Of a stretch of 64,000 nucleotides of DNA, positions 52,458 to 61,850 are shown in pieces (within the stretch, counting starts at the first letter, position 1; every line of letters begins with the position of its first letter). The DNA lies in the NCBI RefSeq assembly GCF_900111935.1, contig NZ_FOYN01000002.1:186001-250000 (forward strand), read 5' to 3'. This DNA is from Halorubrum sodomense. GTDB taxonomy: Archaea > Halobacteriota > Halobacteria > Halobacteriales > Haloferacaceae. A model generated the notes under the pieces. The model ran no database searches. It had not been told where the DNA came from and was given only the letters and a program-made list of their open reading frames with translations. A program made the position numbers and the translations under genes.

Positions 52458-52560
52458 CACTGTTGTTTATAAACATCGACGCCACCCGCTCTCGGATATT
52501 TAAATATCACATCGGTCGCCGCTGTCTCGGTGCTGACCGGGATCTGTCCTGGTCGCGCCG

Positions 52561-52914
52561 TCAGAGGTCGACGCCGTCCGGGTCGTTCCACTCGTCGTCT
52601 TCGTCGTCGCCGTCGTCTGCTTCCGTCCCGGCCGGGCCGAGGCGTTTCTCGCCTTGGCGCGACTCGTGGACGGCGAAGCCGCCGGTGCGGCCGTCGTCGC
52701 CGCCGGCGTACGGGTCCTCCTCGGGGTCGTAGTCGAGTTCGTCGCGCTCGAAGACGTACGCGAGGAAGCCGAACAGCGGGACGACGAACGCGATGAGGGC
52801 CCACTTGCGCGGGTTCATGCCGTACTTGGGCGCGTCGACGTACGCGTAGGCGGCGAAGCCGACGAGCCACGCGAGCGGGACGCCGACGAGGATGACGGCG
52901 ACGAGCGGCTGCAT
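52561..52914 (-). CDS. Two-helix membrane protein with acidic tail
   Basis: 117 aa. Helices about 3-26 and 38-56 lie either side of a short APKYGMNPRKWALIAF loop, then a long acidic tail ending DEWNDPDGVDL. The arrangement resembles PLDc_N-like membrane hairpins. TATA-like GCTTATTACC lies about 25 nt before the ATG at 52914. Function not known. Confidence 0.72.
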   Translation of the reverse strand: MQPLVAVILVGVPLAWLVGFAAYAYVDAPKYGMNPRKWALIAFVVPLFGFLAYVFERDELDYDPEEDPYAGGDDGRTGGFAVHESRQGEKRLGPAGTEADDGDDEDDEWNDPDGVDL

Positions 52915-53005
52915 ACCGTCGCTTCGACCGCGCGGTAATAAGCGTGCGGGCGGCGTCAGCGCCCCGCTCCGGCGCCGTGGAGGGCGGGTCGGCGGTCGGC
53001 GTCGC

Positions 53006-54511
53006 TCACAGGAACGGCCGCCAGTAGTACGGGCTGACGAACCCCTCGATGACGGCGGCGACGCCGAGTACGATTCCGATCCCGACGGTCACCCAGAAGG
53101 CTGTCGCCAAGGCGTCGGCGAACCGCTCTCGGCTCGCGCGGCCGCGGAACGCCCGCCACGAGACGGCGCCGAGGCGGATCCCGAGCGCGCCGGAGACGAC
53201 GATCGCGGGGATCTCGAAGATCCCGTGGGGGACAACGAACGCGACGAGCGCGAGGAGGTTCTCCTCGAGGGCGGCGGTGGCGCCGAGCGCGAGACCGTTG
53301 AACGCGAGCGACGAGAGCGCGGGGACGGCGAGTCCGACACCGGAGAAGGCGGTCGCGATCGCGACCCCCCAGTTGTTCCCGAAGAACGTCAGCGCCGCGA
53401 CGGGCGGAACGTGACCGACCAGTCTCGCCTCGATCGAGGTCGGGACCGCCCCGGCGAAGGGGGCCGCGGCCGTCCAGCCGACCGCGCCGAATCCGACCGC
53501 TACCGCGATCGCGAGCGCGTGGTGGCCCGGCGTCGACCGCACGAACCCGGTCAGTTCGCGCCACCCGCGCCGGAGCCCCCCGCCGAGCTGGGCTCTGACG
53601 CCCGCCTCGGGCGCCGAGACGGGGTCGACCGTCCCGCGGTAGTCCCCGTACAGGGCGGTCTTCAAGAGGTCGAGCGCGGGCGCGACGACGACCGCGCTGG
53701 CGAGCGCGACCACGGCGCCGCCGCCGAGGAACGCGACGCCGGAAGCGACCGACGCGACGGCGATCAGCGCGCCGATCGCGACCACGAGGTAGGCCGCGGC
53801 GTCGACGGGGTTCGAGCGCACGAAGCCGCCCGCCCCCTCGACGCCCCCGACCACGCCGGCGTCGTCGACGACGACGGCCACCGGCGCGAACGCGAAGAGG
53901 ATCCGGACGAGCGCGAGGGCGACGAAGCCGACGAGGAGGGCGGCGACCGCGACCGCGGCCCCGAGGAACGGGTTCGCGAGGAACGCCGCGCCGACCGCGA
54001 GCGACCCGAGCGCGATCACGCCGATCCAGAGGAGCAGCTCGGCGACGTACAGCCCGAGGAACGTCAGCCAGCGTGATCGTGCGCCGGCGATCCCCCCGAC
54101 GAGTCCGCGCTCGTCGCGGAGGCTCGCGGCGACGGCCGAGAGCTGACCGGCCGAGATGACGGTGTACGCGACCACGGCGAGGACGACCGTGACGAGCACG
54201 CCGGCGGCGAACAGGACCGCGACGGTGGGCGTCAACAGCGGTTCGAACGCGGGGGTCAATCCCTCCGCCCACGCCCGGAGCGCCGCCGGATCCTGGGTCT
54301 CCGGCGGCGGTTCGATCCCGCCTAGCGCGTCGCGAGCCGCCGCGAGCCGACCGGTCAGTTCGAGGTGGAGGTAGATCCCGGCGAGCGCGGCGAACGTTCC
54401 GAGCCGGGCGATCACCGGCACCGCGGTGCCGAGGAGGTAAAAGGGGAGGACGTCTGCGGGGCGTCGGCGGAGGGTCGCTGTCGCGGCCGTGACGGCGGCG
54501 GAGAGGTCCAT
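53006..54511 (-). CDS. SpoIIM-domain integral membrane protein
   Basis: 501 aa, about eleven hydrophobic segments. The C-terminal third is a stage II sporulation protein M (DUF95) domain: FFGNNWGVAIATAFSG, FNGLALGATAALEENLL, PHGIFEIPAIVVSGALG are its signature blocks. In bacteria SpoIIM works with peptidoglycan hydrolases; in archaea, which lack peptidoglycan, the role is open. The N-terminal two thirds resemble a Glycerophosphoryl-diester-type membrane region. GTTTAAGTATC lies about 25 nt before ATG. Single gene. Confidence 0.87.
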   Translation of the reverse strand: MDLSAAVTAATATLRRRPADVLPFYLLGTAVPVIARLGTFAALAGIYLHLELTGRLAAARDALGGIEPPPETQDPAALRAWAEGLTPAFEPLLTPTVAVLFAAGVLVTVVLAVVAYTVISAGQLSAVAASLRDERGLVGGIAGARSRWLTFLGLYVAELLLWIGVIALGSLAVGAAFLANPFLGAAVAVAALLVGFVALALVRILFAFAPVAVVVDDAGVVGGVEGAGGFVRSNPVDAAAYLVVAIGALIAVASVASGVAFLGGGAVVALASAVVVAPALDLLKTALYGDYRGTVDPVSAPEAGVRAQLGGGLRRGWRELTGFVRSTPGHHALAIAVAVGFGAVGWTAAAPFAGAVPTSIEARLVGHVPPVAALTFFGNNWGVAIATAFSGVGLAVPALSSLAFNGLALGATAALEENLLALVAFVVPHGIFEIPAIVVSGALGIRLGAVSWRAFRGRASRERFADALATAFWVTVGIGIVLGVAAVIEGFVSPYYWRPFL

Positions 54512-54586
54512 GTTCCCCGATCGGTCGTCCGATACTTAAACACGGGAGTCCGGCGGACCGCCGCCGGACAGCGACGAGGAGCCGAG

Positions 54587-57502
54587 CTAGTCCCAGAACG
54601 ACTGCGTGCGCGCGTACTCGCGCTCCTGACGGAGCACGTCGCGGTAGAACTCGTCTTCGTCCTCGCGGAGCTTGTTGATGATCCGGGCGGCGTTGTGGGG
54701 GCCGACGCCGCGGGCGGCTAAGGCGATCACCGCCCGCTTCCCGTGCGTCTGGACGAGGCTCGCGGCGCGGTGGGCCCGCTTGGTGCGGTGCTCCTGCTCG
54801 TCGTCCTTCTCGGCCGCGCGCACCGCGGCGACCGTCTCGTCGTCCCACGGGTTGAGCGCCGCGATCCGGGTGGAGCCGCACTCCGGGCACTCGGGTTGGT
54901 CGCGGACGCGCCGGACCTTCGTCGTCTGCTTCCAGTCCGCGCAGTGGAGACAGAAGAGTATCACCCGGTCGTCCCGGATGCGCTCTTTGACGGTCTGGAT
55001 CACGTCGGCGTCGGCGTTGTCGGGCACGAGGAACTCCGTGCCGGCGGAGCGGCCCGCGGTGCCGAGCGGGGTGCGCTCGCGGGCGATCGCGAGGTCGAGC
55101 GAGTCATCCTGAATCCCCGCGAGCAGGTCGGCCGTCTCCGGCACCGCGAGGTCGGCGTGGAACACCTCGCGGAGCGCCTCGTCGTAGACTGGGGTGTCCT
55201 CGAGCGCCGCGAGCAGGCGGTCGCCGCCGAACTTCCCTCGCCCCTCCTTGTACCGCTTGACCGCGCCGAACTTCGCGGCGACCTGCGCGAGCGTGAACTT
55301 CAGCGCGTCCGAGTTCCTGACGGCGAGTTCGAGGTACGCCTCCAACCGCTCGGGGTCGGTGGTCTCCAACACCTCCCGGAAGTCCCCGACGCCGGCGTCG
55401 TGAGGCACCTCGAACTCGATCCGGTAGGGGTCGACGTCCATTCCCACCGACGAGCCGGCGCGCTGGCCGACCAAGGCCGCGAGCAGGCGCGCGAGCGTCT
55501 CGTTGACCTCGTGGCCGAACGCGGCGTTGACCGCGACGGTGCGCGCGCTGCCCTCGATCACGATCCGCTCGTCCGTGGGGATCGGGTGACCGGCCTCGAC
55601 GTGGTCGACGACGGACTTCAGCGCGGCGGCGACCGTCTCCTCGTCGGTCGGATATCGCTCCGCGAGGTCGGCCGCGACCGCCTCCGGGGTGGAACCGGTG
55701 TCGAGCGCGGCCGCGGCCTCGCCGCGTACTCGGCCGACCTCCTCGGCGACCGGCTTCGGGACGGGGATCTCCCGGCCGACCCACGAGGGCACCTCGCCGG
55801 TCGGGTCGGGGATCGGGGTCACGTTCACGCGCTCCTCCTCCTCGTCGACCTCCGTAATCTTCCACATCTCGCCGCGCTGGACGAACGTCTCGCCCGGCCC
55901 GGCGAAGTTGACGACGAACTGCTCGTCGAGGGTGCCGATGCCCCGCCGCGAGGACATGTCGTACACCTCGTAGGTGGCCTCGTCGGGGATCATCGAGAGG
56001 TTCGCGTAGAAGTACTGCCAGGTGCCGCCGGACTTCTCGAGGGTGTCCGTCTCCTCGTCGAGCCACAGCAGGCGGTTCCCGTCGAGCTCGCGGACGACCT
56101 CCTGGAACTCCGGCTCCGAGAGGTCCCTGAACGGGTAGGCGTTCGTAACGGTCTCGTACGCCTCGCGCGCGTGAACGTCGCCCTCGTCCATCACCAGCCC
56201 GACGATCTGGTTCGCGACCGTGTCGAGGCTGCCGTGGTGGATGTTCGCCGGCTCGACGAGCTCCTCGCCCGCCCGCCGCGCGATGGCCATCGCTTCGAGC
56301 GTGTCGTCGCCCCCCTGCGTCACGACGGTCCCCTCGGAGACGAGGTCGCGGCGGTGGCCCGCGCGCCCGACGCGCTGGAGCAGGCGGGCGACCTCGCGCG
56401 GGCTCCCGTACTGGACCACGTGGTCGACGCGGCCCACGTCGATCCCGAGCTCCATCGAGGAGGTGCAGACGAGCCCGTCGAGCTCGCCCGACTTGAACCG
56501 GTCCTCCACGTCGATCCGGACCTCCTTCGAGAGCGAGCCGTGGTGGAGCTCGATCTCGGTAGGGTCCTCCGTGCCCTTATCTCGCTCCTTCTCCGCGAGC
56601 GTTTTGAACCGCGAGCCGAGCGCCTCCGCGGTCTGTCGCGTGTTGACGAAGATCAGCGTCGACTCGTTGTCCGCGACGATCTCCCGGATCGTTCGCACGT
56701 GGCTCGCGGTCGTCTCGTCGACCGCGAGCTCGCCCGCGAGCGTCGCGTCGCGGTCGGTGATCTCGGGGTCGCGGACGCGCACGTCCGTCCGCGTCCCGGC
56801 CGCGACCTCGACCGTCTCGAACGCGCGGTCGCCCTCGCGGTCGGGGTCGCGTTTCCCCGTTCCGACGAGGAACTTCCCGACCTCCTCGGGGTCGCCGACC
56901 GTCGCGGAGAGGCCGACGCGCTGGAACGGGCCCGCCACGCGGCGGAGCCGCTCCATGCCGACCGTGAGCTGGGCGCCGCGCTTCGCCGCGGCCAGCTCGT
57001 GGACCTCGTCGATTACGACGTGCGCCACGCCTTCGAGGGCGACGCGCATCTTCGAGCCGGTGAGGATCGCCTGGAGGCTTTCCGGCGTCGTGATGAGCAC
57101 GTCGGGCGGGTCGTCGGCCTGCTTCGACCGCTCGTACTGCGTGGTGTCGCCGTGGCGCACCGCGACCTCGACGCCGAGCGTTTCGCCCCACCACTCCAGC
57201 CGGTCCATCATGTCGCGGTTGAGCGCGCGGAGGGGGGTGATGTACAGCGCGGAGATCCCCTCGCGGGGCGGGTCGCCCGGCGAGTTCCGGGCGTCGACGA
57301 GCGCGTCGAAGACGGGTAACATCGCGGTCTCCGTCTTCCCGGTGCCGGTCGGGGCCAGGACGAGGGCGTTCTTCCCCTCGGCGAGGGGCGGGATCGCCTC
57401 GCGCTGGGGCTCGGTGGGCGTGGTGAACCCCCGGTCCGAGAGCGCCTCGCGGACCTCGCTCCCGAGGTGCGCGAACGCGTCCATCCCCGAGGGTTCCGCC
57501 AT
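54587..57502 (-). CDS. lhr: Lhr-type ATP-dependent helicase
   Basis: 971-aa superfamily 2 helicase. PTGTGKTE (51-58), VVIDEVHEL (DEVH box), SATVG (motif III) and QRVGRAGHR (motif VI) are all present. A winged helix and the Lhr-specific C-terminal domain follow. A zinc knuckle (CLHC, CPEC near residue 845-865) and a helix-hairpin-helix-like end ALAARGVGPHNAARIINKL complete the protein. Lhr proteins act in replication-fork repair and RNA:DNA unwinding. Start at 57502 with TTAATC about 30 nt upstream. Confidence 0.93.
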   Translation of the reverse strand: MAEPSGMDAFAHLGSEVREALSDRGFTTPTEPQREAIPPLAEGKNALVLAPTGTGKTETAMLPVFDALVDARNSPGDPPREGISALYITPLRALNRDMMDRLEWWGETLGVEVAVRHGDTTQYERSKQADDPPDVLITTPESLQAILTGSKMRVALEGVAHVVIDEVHELAAAKRGAQLTVGMERLRRVAGPFQRVGLSATVGDPEEVGKFLVGTGKRDPDREGDRAFETVEVAAGTRTDVRVRDPEITDRDATLAGELAVDETTASHVRTIREIVADNESTLIFVNTRQTAEALGSRFKTLAEKERDKGTEDPTEIELHHGSLSKEVRIDVEDRFKSGELDGLVCTSSMELGIDVGRVDHVVQYGSPREVARLLQRVGRAGHRRDLVSEGTVVTQGGDDTLEAMAIARRAGEELVEPANIHHGSLDTVANQIVGLVMDEGDVHAREAYETVTNAYPFRDLSEPEFQEVVRELDGNRLLWLDEETDTLEKSGGTWQYFYANLSMIPDEATYEVYDMSSRRGIGTLDEQFVVNFAGPGETFVQRGEMWKITEVDEEEERVNVTPIPDPTGEVPSWVGREIPVPKPVAEEVGRVRGEAAAALDTGSTPEAVAADLAERYPTDEETVAAALKSVVDHVEAGHPIPTDERIVIEGSARTVAVNAAFGHEVNETLARLLAALVGQRAGSSVGMDVDPYRIEFEVPHDAGVGDFREVLETTDPERLEAYLELAVRNSDALKFTLAQVAAKFGAVKRYKEGRGKFGGDRLLAALEDTPVYDEALREVFHADLAVPETADLLAGIQDDSLDLAIARERTPLGTAGRSAGTEFLVPDNADADVIQTVKERIRDDRVILFCLHCADWKQTTKVRRVRDQPECPECGSTRIAALNPWDDETVAAVRAAEKDDEQEHRTKRAHRAASLVQTHGKRAVIALAARGVGPHNAARIINKLREDEDEFYRDVLRQEREYARTQSFWD

Positions 57503-57614
57503 GCTGTGATCGTCTATTGTTGGGCGCTCGGGCGATTAAGCCCGTCGCTCCACGAGATTCAGACGGTTGACCGCGCGGCCGAGCGCTGCCGTCGCCGGAG
57601 GGGTCGCTCGCCGA

Positions 57615-60254
57615 TCACTCGGCGAGCGGCAGCTTGACGACGAACACGCTCCCCGTCGGCTCGTTGTCCTCGATCCACACGTCGCCGTCGTACCTGTTGA
57701 CGAGCGTCTTGACGAGGTACAGGCCGATCCCGGTTCCGCCGCTCTCCAGTCCCTTCTCGCCCTCCTGAAAGATCTGCTCTTTGTGATCGTCCGGGATTCC
57801 GGGCCCGTTGTCGGCGACCGAGACGCACACCGCGTCCTCCGACAAACCGGTCGAAACCGTGATCTCGGCCACCTGCTTGTCGTTGTGGACGACCGCGTTC
57901 GTCAGCAGGTTCCGGAACACCGCCTCCAGCAGGCCGTCAGCCAACACCGTCACGTCCGGGATCGATCCGTTCACCGTGACCGTCGCGCGGTCTTTCTCGG
58001 ATCGGATCCGTTCGATCTGCTGGTTGAGTTCGGTGCGGAGATCGACCGGCTCTTGGTCGGTTCCGACCTGTAGCAACACGTCGGTGACGTCCCTGGCAGT
58101 CTCCGTGATGTCGGCCGCCTGCTTCGCCGCCCCGATGACCGTCCGCGCGTACGTCCGGCTCTGGTCGTCCGGTAGCGAGTCCTCGAGCAGTTCGGTGTAC
58201 GACGTGACGACCATCAGCTGATTCCGGATGTCGTGGCGCACGACTTGGTTGAGCAGCATGAGGGTGTCTCGCTGCTCTTCGAGCGTCTGCTCGTACCGCT
58301 TGAGGTCGGTGACGTCGCGGGCGTATCCCAGAACGGCGTCTTCACCCGTTTCCGGCACCCTGTAGGGGATCTTCACCGTCTGGAGGATGCGCGTTTCGCC
58401 GTCCGCCGTCGTCAACGTCTCCTCGCCGACGTTCTTCGGTTCCCCGGACTCGATCACCTCCAAGTCGTCCTGCCGGAACGCCGCGGAGTCGTCGGCGTCC
58501 GGGATGATCTCGCCTTCGGACTTCCCCTCGACCTCGTCCGGCGTCAGTCCGTACGCCGCGGCCGTCGCCTCGTTCGCCAGGAGATACTCGCCATCGCGGT
58601 TCTTCACGAACACCAGGTCCGGCACGAGGTCGATGACTGTCCGTAGCTCCTCGCGCGTCGACTCAAGGGCCATCTCGTACCGCTTCCGCTCGGTGATGTC
58701 TTGAAACAGTCCGAGCGCGCCGACGACCTCCCCCGCGTCGTCGAACTGCGGATCGCCGACCGCCCTGACCCACCGGGTTCGTCCGGTCGCCGTGACGATC
58801 CGCAGTTCGAGGTCGTACGACTCGCCCTCCTCCGTCAGCCGCTCGAACGCCCGTTCGATCGCGTCCCGGTCGTCCGGGTGATAGAACTCTATTCCGTCTT
58901 CTAGTTCCACCGTCTCGTCGGCCGGCACCTCGTGGATCCGGTACACCTCGTCGCTCCACGTGAGCGACTCGTTGACCAGGTCGACCTCCCACCAACCGAT
59001 CGACGCGCTCTCTTGGGTGCGCTCGATGAGGGCTTGCGTGCGCTCCAGCTCCGCCTCTCGCCGCTTCTGGTCGTCGATGTCGAGGTGGATTCCGACGGCC
59101 CGAACTGGCTCCCCGTCGTCGTCGCGCTCGACGACCCTTCCGACGTCGCGGATCCACTTCCACTCGTCCGCCGCGGTTCGCATCCGGTGTTCCGTGTCGT
59201 AGTACTCCGTCTCGCCCGCCATGTGTTCAGACAGGGCGTCTTCGACCGCTGCGAGGTCGTCGGGATGGACACGGCGTTCCCACGCGACGAGGTGCGGCTC
59301 GATCTCGTCGGACGAGTGACCCAGCATCTCCGCCCACTGATCGTTGAACTCGACCTCGTCGGTGGTCATGTCCCAGTCCCAGACGCCGATCTGCGCGCCC
59401 TCGACCGCGAGTTTGAGTCGGTCTTTGATCTGCTGGAGGGTTCGCTCCCGCTCTCTCTGTTCGGTGATGTCGGTCGAAACCCCACACACTCCCCGGATCG
59501 ATCCCTCCTCATCGTATACGGGAGACTTCCGCGTCAGTCGAACGCTCTCCCCGGCGGGCGTCGGGACCGTCTCCTCGATCTCGATCTGCTCACCGCCTTC
59601 GATCACTCTGCGGTCGTCCGCTCGGGCCTGCGCCGCGACGGCCTCCGGAAAGAGGTCCTCGTCGGTCATTCCGACGGGGTCCTCGTCGATGTCGAACACG
59701 TCGCGGCACGCCTGGTTCATTAGGAGGTACCGCCCGTCGGTGTCTTTCAGGAACACCGCCGCGGACATCGTCTCTAACACCGTCTGGAACCGACGGTACG
59801 TCCGCCGGTGTTCCCGCTCGCGTTCCTTCTGCTCCGTGATGTCGCGAGCGACGCCGATGATCTGCGTCACCGTTCCGTCCTCCGTGACCGGCGTCAGCTT
59901 CGTCTGCCAGTCCGTTGTCCCGGCCGGGAAATCGAGCCGCTCTTCGTACTCGATCGTCGTCCCCTCCTCGACGCACCGGCGGTAGTTCGCTTCGACCGCG
60001 ATCCCTTGTTCGTCCCCGAGGAGCTCCCGCGGCGTCTGCCCGAATATCGCGTCCTCGGTCAGCCCGGTCTGTTGCTGGTACGCGGTGTTGTTCTGCTTGA
60101 ACGTGAACTCGTATTCGCCGTCCCTTCGCACCACGTCAAGGAGAAACATCGCGTCGTCCGCCGCTCGGAACATCGCCTCGTAGGCGTTGGTCACCCGGTC
60201 ACCGTCCGTCCCGGACCGACCAGCTCCGTCGGCTGTGTGTGACTCTCCTCCCAT
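57615..60254 (-). CDS. PAS-domain sensor histidine kinase (five PAS)
   Basis: 879 aa, soluble (no membrane segment). Five PAS-type domains in series (roughly 24-142, 150-270, 278-405, 410-535, 540-660), most closing with DITEQ- or DVTDLK-type linkers, precede a kinase core with phospho-acceptor His674 in VVRHDIRNQL, an N-box NLLTNAVVHND and G-boxes SVADNGPGIPDD and GLESGGTGIGLY. No receiver domain is fused, and no response-regulator gene is adjacent. The signal is unknown; PAS domains may sense redox, light or small ligands. A TATA-like stretch sits about 40 nt upstream. Confidence 0.93.
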   Translation of the reverse strand: MGGESHTADGAGRSGTDGDRVTNAYEAMFRAADDAMFLLDVVRRDGEYEFTFKQNNTAYQQQTGLTEDAIFGQTPRELLGDEQGIAVEANYRRCVEEGTTIEYEERLDFPAGTTDWQTKLTPVTEDGTVTQIIGVARDITEQKEREREHRRTYRRFQTVLETMSAAVFLKDTDGRYLLMNQACRDVFDIDEDPVGMTDEDLFPEAVAAQARADDRRVIEGGEQIEIEETVPTPAGESVRLTRKSPVYDEEGSIRGVCGVSTDITEQRERERTLQQIKDRLKLAVEGAQIGVWDWDMTTDEVEFNDQWAEMLGHSSDEIEPHLVAWERRVHPDDLAAVEDALSEHMAGETEYYDTEHRMRTAADEWKWIRDVGRVVERDDDGEPVRAVGIHLDIDDQKRREAELERTQALIERTQESASIGWWEVDLVNESLTWSDEVYRIHEVPADETVELEDGIEFYHPDDRDAIERAFERLTEEGESYDLELRIVTATGRTRWVRAVGDPQFDDAGEVVGALGLFQDITERKRYEMALESTREELRTVIDLVPDLVFVKNRDGEYLLANEATAAAYGLTPDEVEGKSEGEIIPDADDSAAFRQDDLEVIESGEPKNVGEETLTTADGETRILQTVKIPYRVPETGEDAVLGYARDVTDLKRYEQTLEEQRDTLMLLNQVVRHDIRNQLMVVTSYTELLEDSLPDDQSRTYARTVIGAAKQAADITETARDVTDVLLQVGTDQEPVDLRTELNQQIERIRSEKDRATVTVNGSIPDVTVLADGLLEAVFRNLLTNAVVHNDKQVAEITVSTGLSEDAVCVSVADNGPGIPDDHKEQIFQEGEKGLESGGTGIGLYLVKTLVNRYDGDVWIEDNEPTGSVFVVKLPLAE

Positions 60255-60363
60255 TGGCTCTCTTATACTATCTACGCCACCTCGACTGATAATACTGCGG
60301 ATGTCAACGGCGGAACCCTCTCGTCAGTCGACCCCGGCCGCGGACTCCCACGTTCCGCGCCCG

Positions 60364-61773
60364 CTAGGTCACGCTGTCCTCGCTCGTCGCGTACTTCTCG
60401 TGCGCGCCGCTGTCGAGAATCGCTTCGATCTCGTCGACGACTTCGAGCACGTCGGCGAACGAGGTGTACGGCGCGGCGGGACAGACGCGCACCACGTTCG
60501 GCGGGCGGAAGTCGACGACGACGCCGCGGTCCTTGAGCGCCGCGCTCAGACGCTCGGCGTCGGAGTGTTCGAGTGCGACGTGGCCGCCGCGGGCCTCGTG
60601 GTCGCGGGGCGTCCCGACCGACACCTCGGGGAGGCGGTCGTCGACGAGGGCGATCAGGAAGTCGGTCAGCGCGAGCGACTTCTCCCGCAGGCGCTCGATA
60701 CCGGCCTCGCGCAGGAGCTCCACGGATCCCTCCAGCGGCGCGGCCGAGAGCAGCGGCGGGGTTCCGATCTGCCACGCGCCCGCGGAGTCGGCCGGGGTGT
60801 ACGTCATGTTCATCTCGAACTGGGTCTCCTTCTCGTGGCCCCACCACCCCGCCAGCGCGGGCGTGAGCCCGTGGTGACGCTCCGCGACGAACAGCGCGCC
60901 GATCGACCCGGGGCCGGCGTTGAGGTACTTGTACGTGCACCAGACAGCGAAATCGACGCCCGCGTCGTCGAACTCGTGGGGCACGGCCCCCGCGGAGTGC
61001 GCCGCATCGAAGCCGGCGTACGCCCCCGCTTCGTGGGCGGCCGCCGCGATCCGCTCGACGTCGAACAGCTGGCCGGAGCGGTACAGCGCGGTCGGCATGA
61101 AGACGATTCCAACGTCGTCGTGCTCTTCCAGCGCGGCCTCGACGTCGCGAGAGTCGATCGTCCGCCCGTCGCGGCTCGGCACGACCCGAAGCTTCCCGTC
61201 GGGGTCGATCCCCCGGTGGCGGAGCTGCGCCCGGATCGCGTAGTGGTCGGAGGGGAAGTCAAGCTCGTTGACGAGGACGGCGGGGTCCGTGGCTGTGTTC
61301 CAGTCTCCATCGGCCGCCCTGAATCCCTCGTGTTCGGGGCCGTTCCCGGCCAGCAGTTCGTCGAGGAAGGTGCCGACGAGCGTGTGGATGTTCACCGTGA
61401 TCGAGTTGCCGACGACCACTTCCTCGGGGCCGGCGCCGACCAGCGGCGCGAGCGCGTCGCCGAGCCGTTCGCCGACATCGAACCACGGCGGGTCGGCGTC
61501 GGTCCACCCCGAGATGAGCAGGTCGCGCCACTCGTCGACCACGCGGTCGAGGCTCGCGAGCGCGGCGTCGCTCGCGGGCCCGAGCGAGTTGCCGTCCATG
61601 TAGAGGGCGTCGTCCGGAACGTGATATCGGTCCGCGAACGAAGAGAGCGGGTCGGCGTCGTCGAGCCGCGCGGCGAGGACCGCGGGGTCGGCCGCCTCGC
61701 TCTCGGCCGTGGAACCGTCACCGAGCCCGTCGCCGGCGAGAGCTTCGCGGGCGGGCGCGTACGGGTCGTCCAT
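60364..61773 (-). CDS. kynU: Kynureninase
   Basis: 469 aa, PLP enzyme that cleaves kynurenine (or 3-hydroxykynurenine) to anthranilate (3-hydroxyanthranilate) and alanine. Lys282 in CTYKYLNAGPGS is the PLP lysine; YMDGNSLGP, NSITVNIHTLVG, FDAAHSAGA and GWWGHEKETQFEM are diagnostic. Start at MDDPYAPARE with GCTTAGTC about 25 nt upstream. It may provide anthranilate from tryptophan; no other kynurenine gene is near. Confidence 0.95.
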   Translation of the reverse strand: MDDPYAPAREALAGDGLGDGSTAESEAADPAVLAARLDDADPLSSFADRYHVPDDALYMDGNSLGPASDAALASLDRVVDEWRDLLISGWTDADPPWFDVGERLGDALAPLVGAGPEEVVVGNSITVNIHTLVGTFLDELLAGNGPEHEGFRAADGDWNTATDPAVLVNELDFPSDHYAIRAQLRHRGIDPDGKLRVVPSRDGRTIDSRDVEAALEEHDDVGIVFMPTALYRSGQLFDVERIAAAAHEAGAYAGFDAAHSAGAVPHEFDDAGVDFAVWCTYKYLNAGPGSIGALFVAERHHGLTPALAGWWGHEKETQFEMNMTYTPADSAGAWQIGTPPLLSAAPLEGSVELLREAGIERLREKSLALTDFLIALVDDRLPEVSVGTPRDHEARGGHVALEHSDAERLSAALKDRGVVVDFRPPNVVRVCPAAPYTSFADVLEVVDEIEAILDSGAHEKYATSEDSVT

Positions 61774-61850
61774 ACGGGAAGGGACCGCGCCGGCGACTAA
61801 GCGTTTCCGGGGGCGGCAGAGCCCGCCGAGCTCATCGCAGGAGTCGGCCG

